From the NCBI GenBank assembly GCA_963082975.1, contig OY720347.1, positions 30,769,398-30,833,397 of the forward strand: a stretch of 64,000 nucleotides of DNA, given 5' to 3'. Under the pieces are notes generated by a model. It was not told the origin of the DNA. It did not search any database and was given only the letters and a program-made list of their open reading frames with translations. Shown here piece by piece: positions 1 through 9,634 of the stretch (the stretch's first letter is position 1; each line of letters starts with the position of its first letter). This stretch comes from Labia minor (taxonomy: Eukaryota; Arthropoda; Insecta; Dermaptera; Spongiphoridae). Position numbers and translations under genes: made by a program.

Positions 1-135
1 AACTATATCTGGACATTATTTCTCGTTATGCCATCGCCATCCCCCTGTGACCTCATCTTCTTTTGGCCTATAAATGCTGCAAACAATATTAATCTCACAA
101 ATACTCTAAATCTACTCTCGTCTCCCAGAGTCATC
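1..135 (-). mobile_element. RTE-type LINE fragment (reverse transcriptase C-terminal region)
   Basis: Read on the minus strand this matches, with many changes, the segment around 29486-29600, where the translated product is clearly the C-terminal tail of an endonuclease/reverse transcriptase LINE protein. Shared landmarks are the block around the CTAAATCTACTCTCGTCTCC motif and the GGCCTATAAATGCTGC segment. Only a short, broken piece is present and it runs off the left edge. No open frame survives. Confidence 0.6.
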
Positions 136-138
136 GAT

Positions 139-246
139 TTTTCAATATTTAGGACATTTCGTAATTTTTTTTTCAAAATTTTTTCAATTTAGTTCTAAAA
201 AATACTGTTTGTCCCGGTTTGGTGTTTTCGAAATATGGTCACCCTA
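139..246 (-). mobile_element. Half of a MITE-like repeat (GGTGACCATA...CCGGGACA family)
   Basis: The reverse complement matches about 29922-30030, the left half of a roughly 215-bp repeat that starts AGGGTGACCATATTTCG. The other half is missing here. The same 10 bases, AGTCATCGAT, occur on both sides (129-138 and 246-255). They may be a target-site duplication, but the first copy overlaps sequence expected from the LINE fragment, so this is uncertain. Confidence 0.5.
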
Positions 247-255
247 GTCATCGAT

Positions 256-671
256 CAACATGAAAAATAATTGTTTTATATATTTTAATTTTGATCCTCT
301 TTGATGAGATAAGCCCCTTTACTGAATAATAACAGGCGTTACTCAATTACAACGTCGATTTAAATTCTTCTCGAATATTATTATCTTTCGTGATTAGAGA
401 TCTTAAGTATTTAAATATTTATACTTTTTCAAATTCTACATTTTGTATGTTAATTGTATGTATATAAGCCGTATCCGTATAATAATTCTTGAATTTTTTT
501 GTTTAATTACATTTCGGTTGATTTTTCCCCAATTTCTCTAATCATATGTCTCCTCTTCCAGTCCAATTCATTTACCTATCAATGTTGCATAAGGAATTTA
601 AATTTCTTAATTTGGCTAGAACACTCCAATTTTTAAAATTTTAATTAGAGGGAGAGAGAGAGGTTCTAATT

Positions 672-731
<60 letters not shown>

Positions 732-1925
732 GTTTCTATGACAGCAAAAAAGTAAACAAATTACATTCATACAAACTCTCCTTTATATATATTTCTGGAA
801 AATGGAACACCCGCAGCTCAGCTCAGGAGTTACCTAAGATTCTAATTTCTTTTTTATTTTTCATCATTTGAGGTACCCTTCACCTCTGAAAAATTTGGTT
901 ACCTAACTCCTTGTAGTTTAGGCTCTGGAGTTTTTTGCGTACAGACGGACACTATCGTATTAAATATATAGATATAACTTTATATAATTATTAATTTTTA
1001 TAATATTTATCAATATTTTCATTAAATTTTGAAATGTCAAATTTTTATAATATAAAGAATTAAATAATTAATAATTATATCAACTATAAATATACATATA
1101 TGTACAACTATACACGAAACACTGTATAAGAGTTTAAAATAATAATAATGTAAATGATCTTAATAATCATAATTCTTATCATTATATAATTTTTAAAATT
1201 ATTTTTCAATAATATAAATAAATAAAAATAAATTTTCTATTAAATAATTTTACATTAATAAATAGTAGTATTTAAAATTAGTAAATCGTGATTATTTGAT
1301 TAAACATTGGGTTTTAATTTTTTTTTTGACGTGCTTACTTAAAGGTATTTGTTTACATTTATTTTAAGCTTATAAAAACTTGAATAAAAAATATTAAAGA
1401 GCTTGTCATAGATGTTTAGCTTGCTATTATGCAATTTATAGAATAAATTTTAATTTATTAAATATTAAAAGGCATTTTTTTTTTATTTTTTTAAATTATT
1501 TTTAAATGATATCAATTATAAATGTTCAGTTACAGAAAGAGAGAGTATCATTTAAATTTAATTCCTTCAACTATTGCTAGATAATTTTTATTATTATTTT
1601 TTATTCTTTCGAAAGTATTGAATCTATTAATTGAGATAATTGAGCATTCATGAAAATATTTGGACTCCAGTAATATTCATTTCATTTTAATCCATTTAAT
1701 TTATACTCTTATTATTTATTTATATATTGATTGGCTATAATTTAACATCCTTATCAATCTTCTAATCCTTTTATTTAGTTTAAATAGCATGGTGATGAAT
1801 TATTTAACGCCTTTTAATTTTTCAATTCAAAATAAAGCTGATATGAGAGCAATATATTTTTTATTAGATTTCTAAAAGAAAAACTAAATTTATAATTGTC
1901 ATTATTATAACTATAAAATAATAAG
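256..1925. other. AT-rich stretch with an AT dinucleotide microsatellite and a LINE-tail-like piece
   Basis: No coding frame or RNA gene is seen. There is a long uninterrupted AT/TA dinucleotide run at about 674-729. A less AT-rich piece at about 795-970, with AGACGGACACTATCG followed by ATATATAGATA, resembles the 3' tails of RTE-like LINEs; a similar tail is at 29100-29180. The remainder is low-complexity AT-rich DNA. Confidence 0.6.
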
Positions 1926-2512
1926 CTGGAGTGTCTCCACTCGACTATCTCGCAATTTGAGTTGGATTAAATAACATATATTAATTTAAATTAAATTTAA
2001 TTAATTAAATTATAGATTAAAATGAATAAATATATATTAAAGCAGCGCGCGTATTTAACTCTTTGTTGATGGCACCACGTCACGTGTTGGTGCGTGAAAT
2101 TTGAACTGTTAAAAAATTAATTCCGGTACTTTCAGCTATTCAATCAAGCTGAAATTCTATATATAGCAGTTTTATACAATTTTTAATCACGTGAAAAACT
2201 ATCAAACATATATCTTTATTTTTACGGTCAGTTTAGAGGAAAAAAAAAATCAAAACCTGGTAGGTAATGACCCTCTTCCGGTACATTTCTCAAAAGTTGA
2301 TAGATAACTACGAATTTTGATGCCCGTATACCAAATTTCATTATTCTAGCCCAAACCGTTTTTTCGTAATCTTGTCTACATACACACACACACACAGACA
2401 TTTTTCTGAACCATAGTGATAATGACCCAGGGACCTTCAAAACGTATAAAAACATCAAAATATAGACATCGAAAATTTTCGTGATCCCAATGCTATCTCT
2501 GGCAAGATATTA
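1926..2512 (-). mobile_element. HINE-B copy 1 (Helentron-like non-autonomous element)
   Basis: It is nearly full length and related to 20039-20698 and, inverted, to 27180-27822. It runs from CTGGAGTGTCTCC through ACTATCTCGCAATTTG to a degraded terminal hairpin near 2500-2512. It contains a CA microsatellite (about 2382-2397) and the block AAATTTCATTATTCTAGC. Orientation is given so that the microsatellite reads TG and the GGAG-ACA-CTCC hairpin is at the 3' end. Open frames inside it are by-products of the repeat and not genes. Confidence 0.8.
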
Positions 2513-3625
2513 ATAAAAAAAGAATAAAAAGTAAAATGGCAAATATCAATTTTTGTTGTTAAATTGTAAGAACAATATTTTATTACATCATTAAGAAAAA
2601 AAATAAAATTTAAAGATAATTCAAACCTATTAAGATGAATGTAATCTTATGACGAACAAAAATTTGTTTTTGCAAATATTAAAATTATATATATAAATTG
2701 AATATATTTATATATAATATATTTAAATTTATAATTTACTTTTTTAAAATATAAATGATTTTTCTATTTTATTTTTTAATTATAATACACAATAATCTTT
2801 CTTATTAGTTATGAATTTATAGTACAAAGGTCATGTTGACAATGTTCCTCATGAGTTAAAAAGTTGACTTTATTGAGTATATTTTATAGTTTATAATGTT
2901 TTATTTTAATCCAAAATTAATTTTCAAAATAACTAATTTTTGAAAAAAGCAAGTAACATCCTTGGCGAATTCATACGACGAACTTTTTGTTCGTTGAATA
3001 TCAAAAAACTTTAAGAATAAAATTGCATTTTGGGATTTGTTGTTTTAGCGAAAATGTTCATACACATTGTAGCTACTTTCTTATTTATAATATCATCTTT
3101 ATTCTATTTGTGTACTGAGAAAACGTGTATTTTTAATTAAAATCTCAAATTTGAATTTTGAGATCAAAAAAATTATTTATATACACCTACAATATGGAAA
3201 CAAAAGTAAATATCGATAATGATAAAATTTAATATTCATTTACCCAACTAATTGATTAATTTCTTATAATAGAAATTACTCAATTCTCAATATTAATTGA
3301 AAAATTGGTATGACATGCGATGAATCATATTTATGAAATCATAAATATTATTATTTACATATTTAATGTAATGTTCAAAATTCAAATAATTTACATTTTC
3401 ATAAATTACTATGATAATTAAAATGATATCAAATATAAACGATTAATCTTTAAATCATATAAAAGCTTAAAATAAATCATATCAATATTGGTACTTGAAG
3501 TTGTAAGTTCACATCTCAACAAGTTTACAAAAATTTAGAAAAAAAATTGTTTTTTTGAAAAGTAAGATATAGTATATGTTTATTTATATTGTAATTAGGT
3601 TGAGTTTTTCAAATTTATTATTTTT
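2513..3625. other. AT-rich DNA, nothing recognised
   Basis: I see no open frame of note, no splice-bounded coding segment and no repeat shared with the rest of the window. Confidence 0.6.
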
Positions 3626-3857
3626 ACCGATCGACCATAGTAAGGTAGGTATTGTTTTCACACCAAATTTCACATGTGGAGATTTTTATAAATCATTTTG
3701 TTAACAGAAAAAAGTATTTTTATTATGATGTCTGTCCGTCTGTCCGTCTGTCCGTTCGATGTGTGTTCGTATAGACGTGTACAGCTTGAACGGCTCAACA
3801 TATTTTGATAAAATATGGTATATTTCCTTAATGAATGCATCCGTGGCATTGGTGTAT
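3626..3857 (+). mobile_element. HINE-A copy, 5' part only
   Basis: It begins ACCGATCGACCATAGTAAGG, a mutated form of the family start. It continues through the CACACCAAATTTCACATGTGG block, a GTCC/GTCT microsatellite (about 3731-3755) and the AACGGCTCAACATATTTTGAT segment. Similarity to other copies stops near 3857, and the 3' half and terminal hairpin are absent. A HINE-A 3' end lies directly after the LTR retrotransposon at 8950, so the retrotransposon may have landed in a decayed copy. Confidence 0.8.
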
Positions 3858-4008
3858 TAATTTTATATATATTGTCAGAAAATATTTCACTTAAAATATC
3901 GTAATGATAAATAATTGATTAATTAAACTAAAAATTAAAACCAAGATAATATAATTTAGTCATTTTAATTAAAATTTTAAAAATATTTTTTTTGTTATAC
4001 TTTATATA

Positions 4009-4347
4009 TGTAACAAAGTCACTGCTATATAGTACCCTTTAGTCACCGCCATCTGTTAGTGATATTGTTTGTATTATTTATAAGAATCAACTAACTAATT
4101 TTAGAATGGATTAAAGACGAATATAAATTGTAATAGGATAATTTTTAATTAGAATTATTAGTTAATAATTTATATTTGGCATTTGTAAGAATTATCTGGA
4201 AGAATCAACTTTAGAATCGATTTCTTTACAGGTAATTTATATTTCTAATATTGTAAATAATCAATGTAAAAAAAAAATTAATATTGAATAAAAATCTTTA
4301 CAGAGAACGAAATCGATTTAGTTACCAGAATCCCTGAACATACTTAT
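4009..4347 (+). repeat. 5' LTR of the Ty3/gypsy element
   Basis: It starts TGTAACAAAGTC and is identical to 8597-8935. It holds a TATATTT promoter-like box (4171), a polyadenylation signal AATAAA (4287-4292) and a segment AGAATCGATTT (4213-4223) complementary to the leader just after the LTR. Similarity between the two LTRs runs to 4348, where the flanks diverge, so the exact end is uncertain by a few bases in a TA-rich context. Confidence 0.93.
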
Positions 4348-4358
4348 AAATCGATTCT
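4348..4358 (+). promoter_or_regulatory. Candidate self-priming primer-binding site
   Basis: AAATCGATTCT lies directly after the 5' LTR and is the exact reverse complement of AGAATCGATTT inside the LTR at 4213-4223. No TGG-type site complementary to a tRNA 3' end lies at the LTR edge. Tf1/sushi elements prime reverse transcription with the first 11 bases of their own RNA folded back on the leader. The 11-base match fits that model if transcription starts near 4213. The TATA-like box at 4171 would place the start about 10 bases earlier, so this remains a hypothesis. Confidence 0.4.
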
Positions 4359-4374
4359 TTTCAAGATTGGAAAC

Positions 4375-5424
4375 ATGCCTTCTGATATAAAGATTCACAT
4401 CGTTAAGGAAATTGAAGAAGGAAAATTGGTGAATAAAATCAAGACCATAAAATTTCTGGGCAGTGATGAAATATATGCATTCCCAACGGAGAGCCAGCAT
4501 GAAAGTGAACATCAGGACCTCTTTCAGCTAAGTACAGTGAAATTAGGATGTAAGAGTATGTTAAAACAGGGAAATTTCAGAAACATAAATATTGCATTGT
4601 CAGAAAAATTAAAAAAAAGATATTTAGATGAAAAAGATAATTTTATATTTGATGGATATATGCTGGAAGAAGTTTTTGTTGAAAATATAGAAAAATCTAA
4701 TCCATTAGAGATGAAACTGGATTATAATTATGTGAATAAAATAAATTTATTAGAGATTGAAAAAAAATTTAATATTGAGAAATTCATAGGCATTCAACAA
4801 AATGCTAAAGAATGGATAAAAACATTTGAAAGTGAATGTCATAGGCATCAAATAATAATAGATTCCATGAAAATACAAACATTGCGATTATTTTTAGAAG
4901 GAAATGCCAATGACAGGTACAGGATTAACAGTAAAAAATTTATTGATAGTAATTGGAGTGAATGGAGAGAATCCTTCTTATTAGTTTATGCGAGTAAAGG
5001 GTGGTCTGATGTGAGATATGCATATAAATATAGATATATGGGAGAATCGGTCATCGATTACTGTCTGAAAAAAGAAAGATTATTAGTAGAAGCTGAGCCT
5101 TCCATTTCAGAAACCTCAAAAGTAAATCATATTATGGTAGGTTTACCCATTCATATTCAGAATATAGTAGATAAAGATGAGGTGACAAATACCAACAAAT
5201 TAATTAATATGCTAAGAAAATATGATTGGGCTATAATAAAAAAGAAAAATAATGAAATAAAAACAGATATAAATGTCAAGAAGGTTCCTTGTTATATATG
5301 TAAAGGATTGGAAAAAGGAGACCGATATCATCCAGTTGAGAAGTGTTTTAATAAAAAAATATATGATAAAAAAATTAGTATAAACTGTTTGGAAGAGATG
5401 GTTTCGAATGAAAAAAACGTATAA
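4375..5424 (+). CDS. gag: Gag of the Ty3/gypsy element
   Basis: This 349-residue frame is the first long frame after the 5' LTR; its ATG lies 27 bases beyond the LTR edge. The central part (about residues 135-280) has the helix-rich layout of a retrotransposon capsid. Near the C terminus Cys306, Cys309, His319 and Cys324 form a zinc-knuckle-like array with spacing CX2CX9HX4C. The usual spacing is CX2CX4HX4C, so the Cys-His loop is enlarged by five. Its role would be particle assembly and RNA packaging. The stop at 5422-5424 is preceded by the slippery site that links gag to pol. Codon use is strongly A/T-biased, like the host. Confidence 0.85.
   Translation: MPSDIKIHIVKEIEEGKLVNKIKTIKFLGSDEIYAFPTESQHESEHQDLFQLSTVKLGCKSMLKQGNFRNINIALSEKLKKRYLDEKDNFIFDGYMLEEVFVENIEKSNPLEMKLDYNYVNKINLLEIEKKFNIEKFIGIQQNAKEWIKTFESECHRHQIIIDSMKIQTLRLFLEGNANDRYRINSKKFIDSNWSEWRESFLLVYASKGWSDVRYAYKYRYMGESVIDYCLKKERLLVEAEPSISETSKVNHIMVGLPIHIQNIVDKDEVTNTNKLINMLRKYDWAIIKKKNNEIKTDINVKKVPCYICKGLEKGDRYHPVEKCFNKKIYDKKISINCLEEMVSNEKNV
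5412..5418 (+). promoter_or_regulatory. Programmed -1 ribosomal frameshift site A_AAA_AAC
   Basis: In the gag frame the codons read GAA AAA AAC GTA TAA, giving the canonical X_XXY_YYZ heptamer A_AAA_AAC two codons before the gag stop. A -1 slip moves ribosomes into the frame that is open from 5412 through the protease motif to 8525. The pol frame is closed just upstream by TGA at 5409-5411, so the heptamer sits at the first point where the shift can work. A downstream structure is not obvious; only a weak CGG/CCG pairing is seen around 5429-5444. Confidence 0.85.
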
Positions 5425-8400
5425 GCCCCGGCAGAACAATACCGTTAATAAAATTAAATGTAGTAATTAACAAAAATAAAAATATCAAAGCAGTATATGA
5501 TACGGGTTCAAATGTATCTCTTATTAATTATAAAGTAATTATGAAAGAAATAAAAAAAAAAATAAAAAGGGAAAATATTATATTTAAGACGATTAACGGG
5601 ATAAGTTTTGTTGAAGGCCGGGCCCACTTACAATTGAAGATAAATGAAATTTCGGATACATTGAATGTTTATATAATTAAAAATAATAATTTTTCATATG
5701 ACATGTTACTTGGACTTGACGCAATAAAAAAATTTAAATTAATACAAAATGAGGAATTAAAAATATTTCAAAAAATTGGAAATGTTACAAAAGAAATAAA
5801 AGATATTGAAATTGATAATAATATAAATAGTCAAAATAATAGAGACAGATATAAAAATAAAAATATTGAATACAAAAGAAAAGATTATAAAGAAATAAAC
5901 TTGAATGAATACATCGACTTGGATGAATATGAATCCCATTTAAATCATTTAAATAAGGATAATAGAAATGAATTAAAAAAATTATTAATTAATAAAAAAA
6001 ACATATTTGCTAAAGATAAATATGATACAGGGAAAGTAAAAAATTATGAAGCTGTGGTCAAATTGAGAGAATATAAATATATATCAAAGAAACCATATAG
6101 AAGTTCTTTGCCTGATCAGAAGGAAATTGAAAAACAAGTAGAGAGGTTACAGGAGGCAGGTCTTATAGAAGAATCATCTTCCCCTTTTGCTGCTCCTGTA
6201 ACAATGGCATACAAGAAGGATGAAGCTGGAAGAAAAAGGTTGTGTTGCGATTTCAGGGAATTGAATAAGTTAGTTGTACCAGAGAGTCAACCGTTTTTAA
6301 GAATAGAAGATATAATGGTAAAAGCAGGCGATTGTTCATGGTTTTCTGCGTTGGACATAAACTCGGCTTTCTGGTCAATTCCTGTAAGAAATAAGGATAG
6401 AGAAAAATTAGGGTTTGTCACACAAAAGGGCCATTGGCAGTGGAATGTTTTACCTTTCGGATTAAGAATCTCAAGTAGTGTGTTTCAAAGGATACTCTCA
6501 AACTTATTAAGAAGAAATAAATTAGACAGTTTTTGTGTTAACTACATTGACGATATATTAATCTTTTCAAATACATTTGAGGAACACATGAAACATATTG
6601 AGTTAGTATTGGATATGATTAAAAGAGAAGGATTCAAATTAAAATTAATAAAATGCATATTTGCAAAGAATGCTGTTAAATATTTAGGACATATTATAGA
6701 AAAAGGGAGAATAATGCCTTACAAGGACAATCTCATAGCAATACAAAAATTTGAAACACCTAAAAGTAAGAAAAACATAAGACAATTTTTAGGAAAGGTA
6801 AATTTTTATTATAAATACATTGAAAATGCTGTGAAACTCCTGGAACCATTACATAATCTACTAAGAAAAAATGTTAATTTCAAATGGGATTGTAAATGTG
6901 AGGAATCTTTTAAATTAATAAAAGAGTATTTATGTTCGAGTCCCATATTAAAAATATATGATGAAAAAAAAGAGGTGTTCATATACACGGATGCAAGTGG
7001 AGAAGGTTTAGGCGCCGTCTTTAAACAGCCTGATGATGATGGTTTTCTACATCCAGTTGCATATTTCTCTAAAAAGTTGAGTAATGGCCAAAAGAAAAGA
7101 AAAGCTATTTATCTAGAGTGTTTGGCTATTAAGGAAGCAATTGTTTACTGGCAACACTGGTTAATAGGAAGAAAATTTAATATAATCTCAGATCATAAAC
7201 CTTTGGAGACTTTGCGTGTGAAAGCTAGAACAGATGAACCTCTTGGGGATCTTATGCATTATTTGTCTCAGTATGATTTCAAAATCATGTATGCACCAGG
7301 ATCCTCAAATGTGGAAGCAGACTCTTTGTCTCGAAATCCAGTGTTAGAAAGTTTTGAGAATGAAGAGGATGTCTTAGAAGTAGTGAATTTAGTGACAATG
7401 AATGAGATTATAGATGATCAGAAATTAAATGAGCATGAAATAAAAAAGTCAATTGACATAAATTATAAAGGTAATATTTACTTTAAATGTACAAAGGCAA
7501 ATCTTAGAATATATATATCAGAGAGATTAGGTTTGGAATTGTGCAAGAAAGTTCACAAAATTTATGGACATATTGGAGTAAAACAAATGATAAAGATAAT
7601 AAGACCACAATATTATTTTAAAAAAATGGATAAAATGATTAATAATATATGTAAAAATTGTGAAATTTGCATTTTAAATAAGTCAAGAAAGGGCAGAGTT
7701 ATTGGTTTATTGTCACAACTAGGCCCAGCTAAAGAACCATATGAAATAGTTTCAATGGACACAATAGGAGGATTTGCCGGAAATGGATCTAAAAAAAAAT
7801 ATCTCCACTTATTGATTGATCATTTAACCAGATATATTTATGCAGTACCATCGGAGACACAATCAGCACGGGATTATATAAGATTAATTAAAAAAATAGA
7901 AAAGCCTAACAAAATAAAATTATTATTATGCGATCAATATAGTGCAATAAATTCTAGAGAATTTAAAAACTTTGTAAAAATCGAAGACATAAATATAGTT
8001 TTTACGGATGTAGATTGCCCGGAATCAAATGGAATGGTTGAACGTGTAAATCAGACGATTGTGAATAGAATAAGATGTAAAATAAATGAAGGAAATAAAA
8101 GATCTTGGGTGATTGTATTAAATGAGTGCATTGAGGAATATAACAAAACAATTCATACAGTGACAGGTTTTGCTCCAAAATATCTATTATATGGAATAAA
8201 ATCAGAAATAACACCAGATAGTTTAGCGAGAGTAAGTAGTGTAAAAGAAGATAGAGAAGAAGCTATTAAAAACTCTTTAGTTAGTTTTCAAAAAAATAAA
8301 ATTAATATTGACAAGAGGAGAAAGGAATTAAAATTTAAAAAAGGTGATTTAGTGTACATTGAAACAGGAAATAAGATAAACAGAAGAAAGTTGGATCAAA

Positions 8401-8519
8401 TACGAATGGGTCCATTTCATGTGATAGGACAATTTTCAAACTCAATATATGAAATAGACTGTAAGAAAAAAGGAAAGGATTCCACATTAATTCATGTAAA
8501 TAAGTTAATACCTTATAAA

Positions 8520-8525
<6 letters not shown>
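5412..8525 (+). CDS. pol: Pro-Pol polyprotein (protease, RT, RNase H, integrase)
   Basis: The first ATG is at 5541, but the frame is open from 5412. The aspartic protease motif DTGS is at 5499-5510, upstream of that ATG, so expression by -1 frameshift from gag is expected. Reverse transcriptase: DFRELNKL at about 6249, LPFG near 6450, catalytic YIDD at 6543-6554. RNase H: TDAS with its Asp at 6990 and DHKPL at 7191. Integrase: HX4H (7554, 7569) and CX2C (7650, 7659) zinc site, catalytic Asp 7758, Asp 7932 and Glu 8040 with 35 residues between the last two (DD35E). The C-terminal tail has a GPF motif of the GPY/F type. All catalytic residues are present and there is no internal stop or frameshift. 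TAA is at 8523-8525. Confidence 0.93.

Positions 8526-8564
<39 letters not shown>
8524..8564 (+). repeat. Poly(A) run of 41 A between pol and the polypurine tract
   Basis: The pol stop codon TAA opens directly into an uninterrupted A run, followed by TTAATTAATTTTTTTT and then the polypurine tract. Such a run is unusual inside an LTR element and prone to length change. Its true length is likely to be poorly assembled. Confidence 0.9.
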
Positions 8565-8569
<5 letters not shown>

Positions 8570-8582
8570 TAATTTTTTTTGT

Positions 8583-8596
8583 GAGGATGGGGGAGA
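8583..8596 (+). promoter_or_regulatory. Polypurine tract
   Basis: GAGGATGGGGGAGA ends directly at the TG of the 3' LTR. A purine tract in this place primes plus-strand DNA synthesis in LTR retrotransposons. One T interrupts it. Confidence 0.85.
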
Positions 8597-8935
8597 TGTA
8601 ACAAAGTCACTGCTATATAGTACCCTTTAGTCACCGCCATCTGTTAGTGATATTGTTTGTATTATTTATAAGAATCAACTAACTAATTTTAGAATGGATT
8701 AAAGACGAATATAAATTGTAATAGGATAATTTTTAATTAGAATTATTAGTTAATAATTTATATTTGGCATTTGTAAGAATTATCTGGAAGAATCAACTTT
8801 AGAATCGATTTCTTTACAGGTAATTTATATTTCTAATATTGTAAATAATCAATGTAAAAAAAAAATTAATATTGAATAAAAATCTTTACAGAGAACGAAA
8901 TCGATTTAGTTACCAGAATCCCTGAACATACTTAT
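8597..8935 (+). repeat. 3' LTR of the Ty3/gypsy element
   Basis: It is identical to the 5' LTR throughout, including a run of ten A. AATAAA at 8875-8880 would serve polyadenylation. The sequence beyond is a TA repeat followed by a HINE-A 3' end. Confidence 0.93.
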
Positions 8936-8949
8936 ATATATATATCATG

Positions 8950-8997
8950 TTGTTTGGAAATTAATTTATTTCAAATCGTCGGTCGGTCTGGCCACAG
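8950..8997 (+). mobile_element. HINE-A 3'-end fragment
   Basis: GGAAATTAATTTATTTCAAA followed by TCGTCGGTCGGT and a damaged terminal hairpin (CTGGCCACAGCTC) matches the last 50 bases of the HINE-A family. It lies about ten bases upstream of a full copy in the same orientation, giving a head-to-tail arrangement. Confidence 0.75.
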
Positions 8998-9008
8998 CTC
9001 ATATTTTT

Positions 9009-9634
9009 ATCGACCGACGATAGTAAGGGACGTATTGTTTTCACACCAAATTTCACATGTGGAGATTTTTACTTATCTCCACGAATCATGCATTTTCTTA
9101 ACAGAAAAAAGTATTTTTAGCATGATGTCTGTCTGTCCGTCCGTCCGTCTGTGAGTCCGTATAGATGTGTACAGCTTGACTGGCTCAACGGATTTTGATA
9201 AAATTTGGTATATTTACTTGGATCAGTAGCATGAATTGATCAACTTTTGGTGTATATCCGGAAACCGGAAGTGGTAATATTACCGATGGACGATAGGAAG
9301 GGAAGGGTTATTTTCACACCAAATTTCACATGAGGTGATTTTTTACATATCTCCACGAATCATGCATGCACTTTGTATTGGTTTTATCCTCGGGAAAAAT
9401 CATCTTCATTAGTTTTTTCTTAATTTAAAATTATATGAGGTCCCCCAACCCTTCATGTCGTCACAGCCCCCTTATATATTATAAATAAAATAAAATTAAA
9501 AATATTTATGTTATATTCATATCTGTTTTTTATTGCATTAATAGATATATATAAATTATTTGATATCGTTTCTGAAGCTGGAAATTAATTTAATTCAAAC
9601 CGTCGGTCGGTTATGTACCTGGTCACAGGTCAAG
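9009..9634 (+). mobile_element. HINE-A copy, near full length
   Basis: It starts ATCGACCGACGATAGTAAGG. It carries the GTCT/GTCC/GTCY microsatellite (about 9127-9160) and the AAATTTGGTATATTTACTT block. It ends with AACCGTCGGTCGGT and the terminal hairpin ACCTG-GTCA-CAGGT at 9617-9630. The paired CRE motifs seen in other copies are mutated here. Confidence 0.85.

Larger units (their letters stand above)
4009..8935 (+). mobile_element. Complete Ty3/gypsy LTR retrotransposon, apparently young
   Basis: It is bounded by two LTRs that I could align base for base without any difference. They enclose gag, a frameshifted pro-pol and a purine-rich tract before the 3' LTR. Pol order is protease, RT, RNase H, integrase, which is the Ty3/gypsy (Metaviridae) order, with integrase after RNase H. 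No env frame is present between pol and the 3' LTR. Flanks are TA-rich (TATA or ATATA on both sides), so target duplication and LTR end cannot be set to the base. Identical LTRs and open frames suggest a recent, possibly still active, insertion. Confidence 0.95.

Noticed and set aside
2228..2458. Minus-strand frame of 76 codons, with similar frames at 20495-20695 and 27169-27396
   Set aside because: All lie inside HINE-B copies and consist of the microsatellite (Cys/Val or His/Thr repeats) plus flanking repeat sequence. The frame is not kept between copies.
8526..8596. An env gene downstream of pol
   Set aside because: Only the poly(A) run, a short T run and the polypurine tract lie between the pol stop and the 3' LTR.
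8954..9154. Frames beginning in the LTR flank or HINE-A (also 23740-23985)
   Set aside because: They are translations of the HINE-A 5' region, with Ser-Val-Arg repeats coming from the GTCC tract. The family is non-coding.
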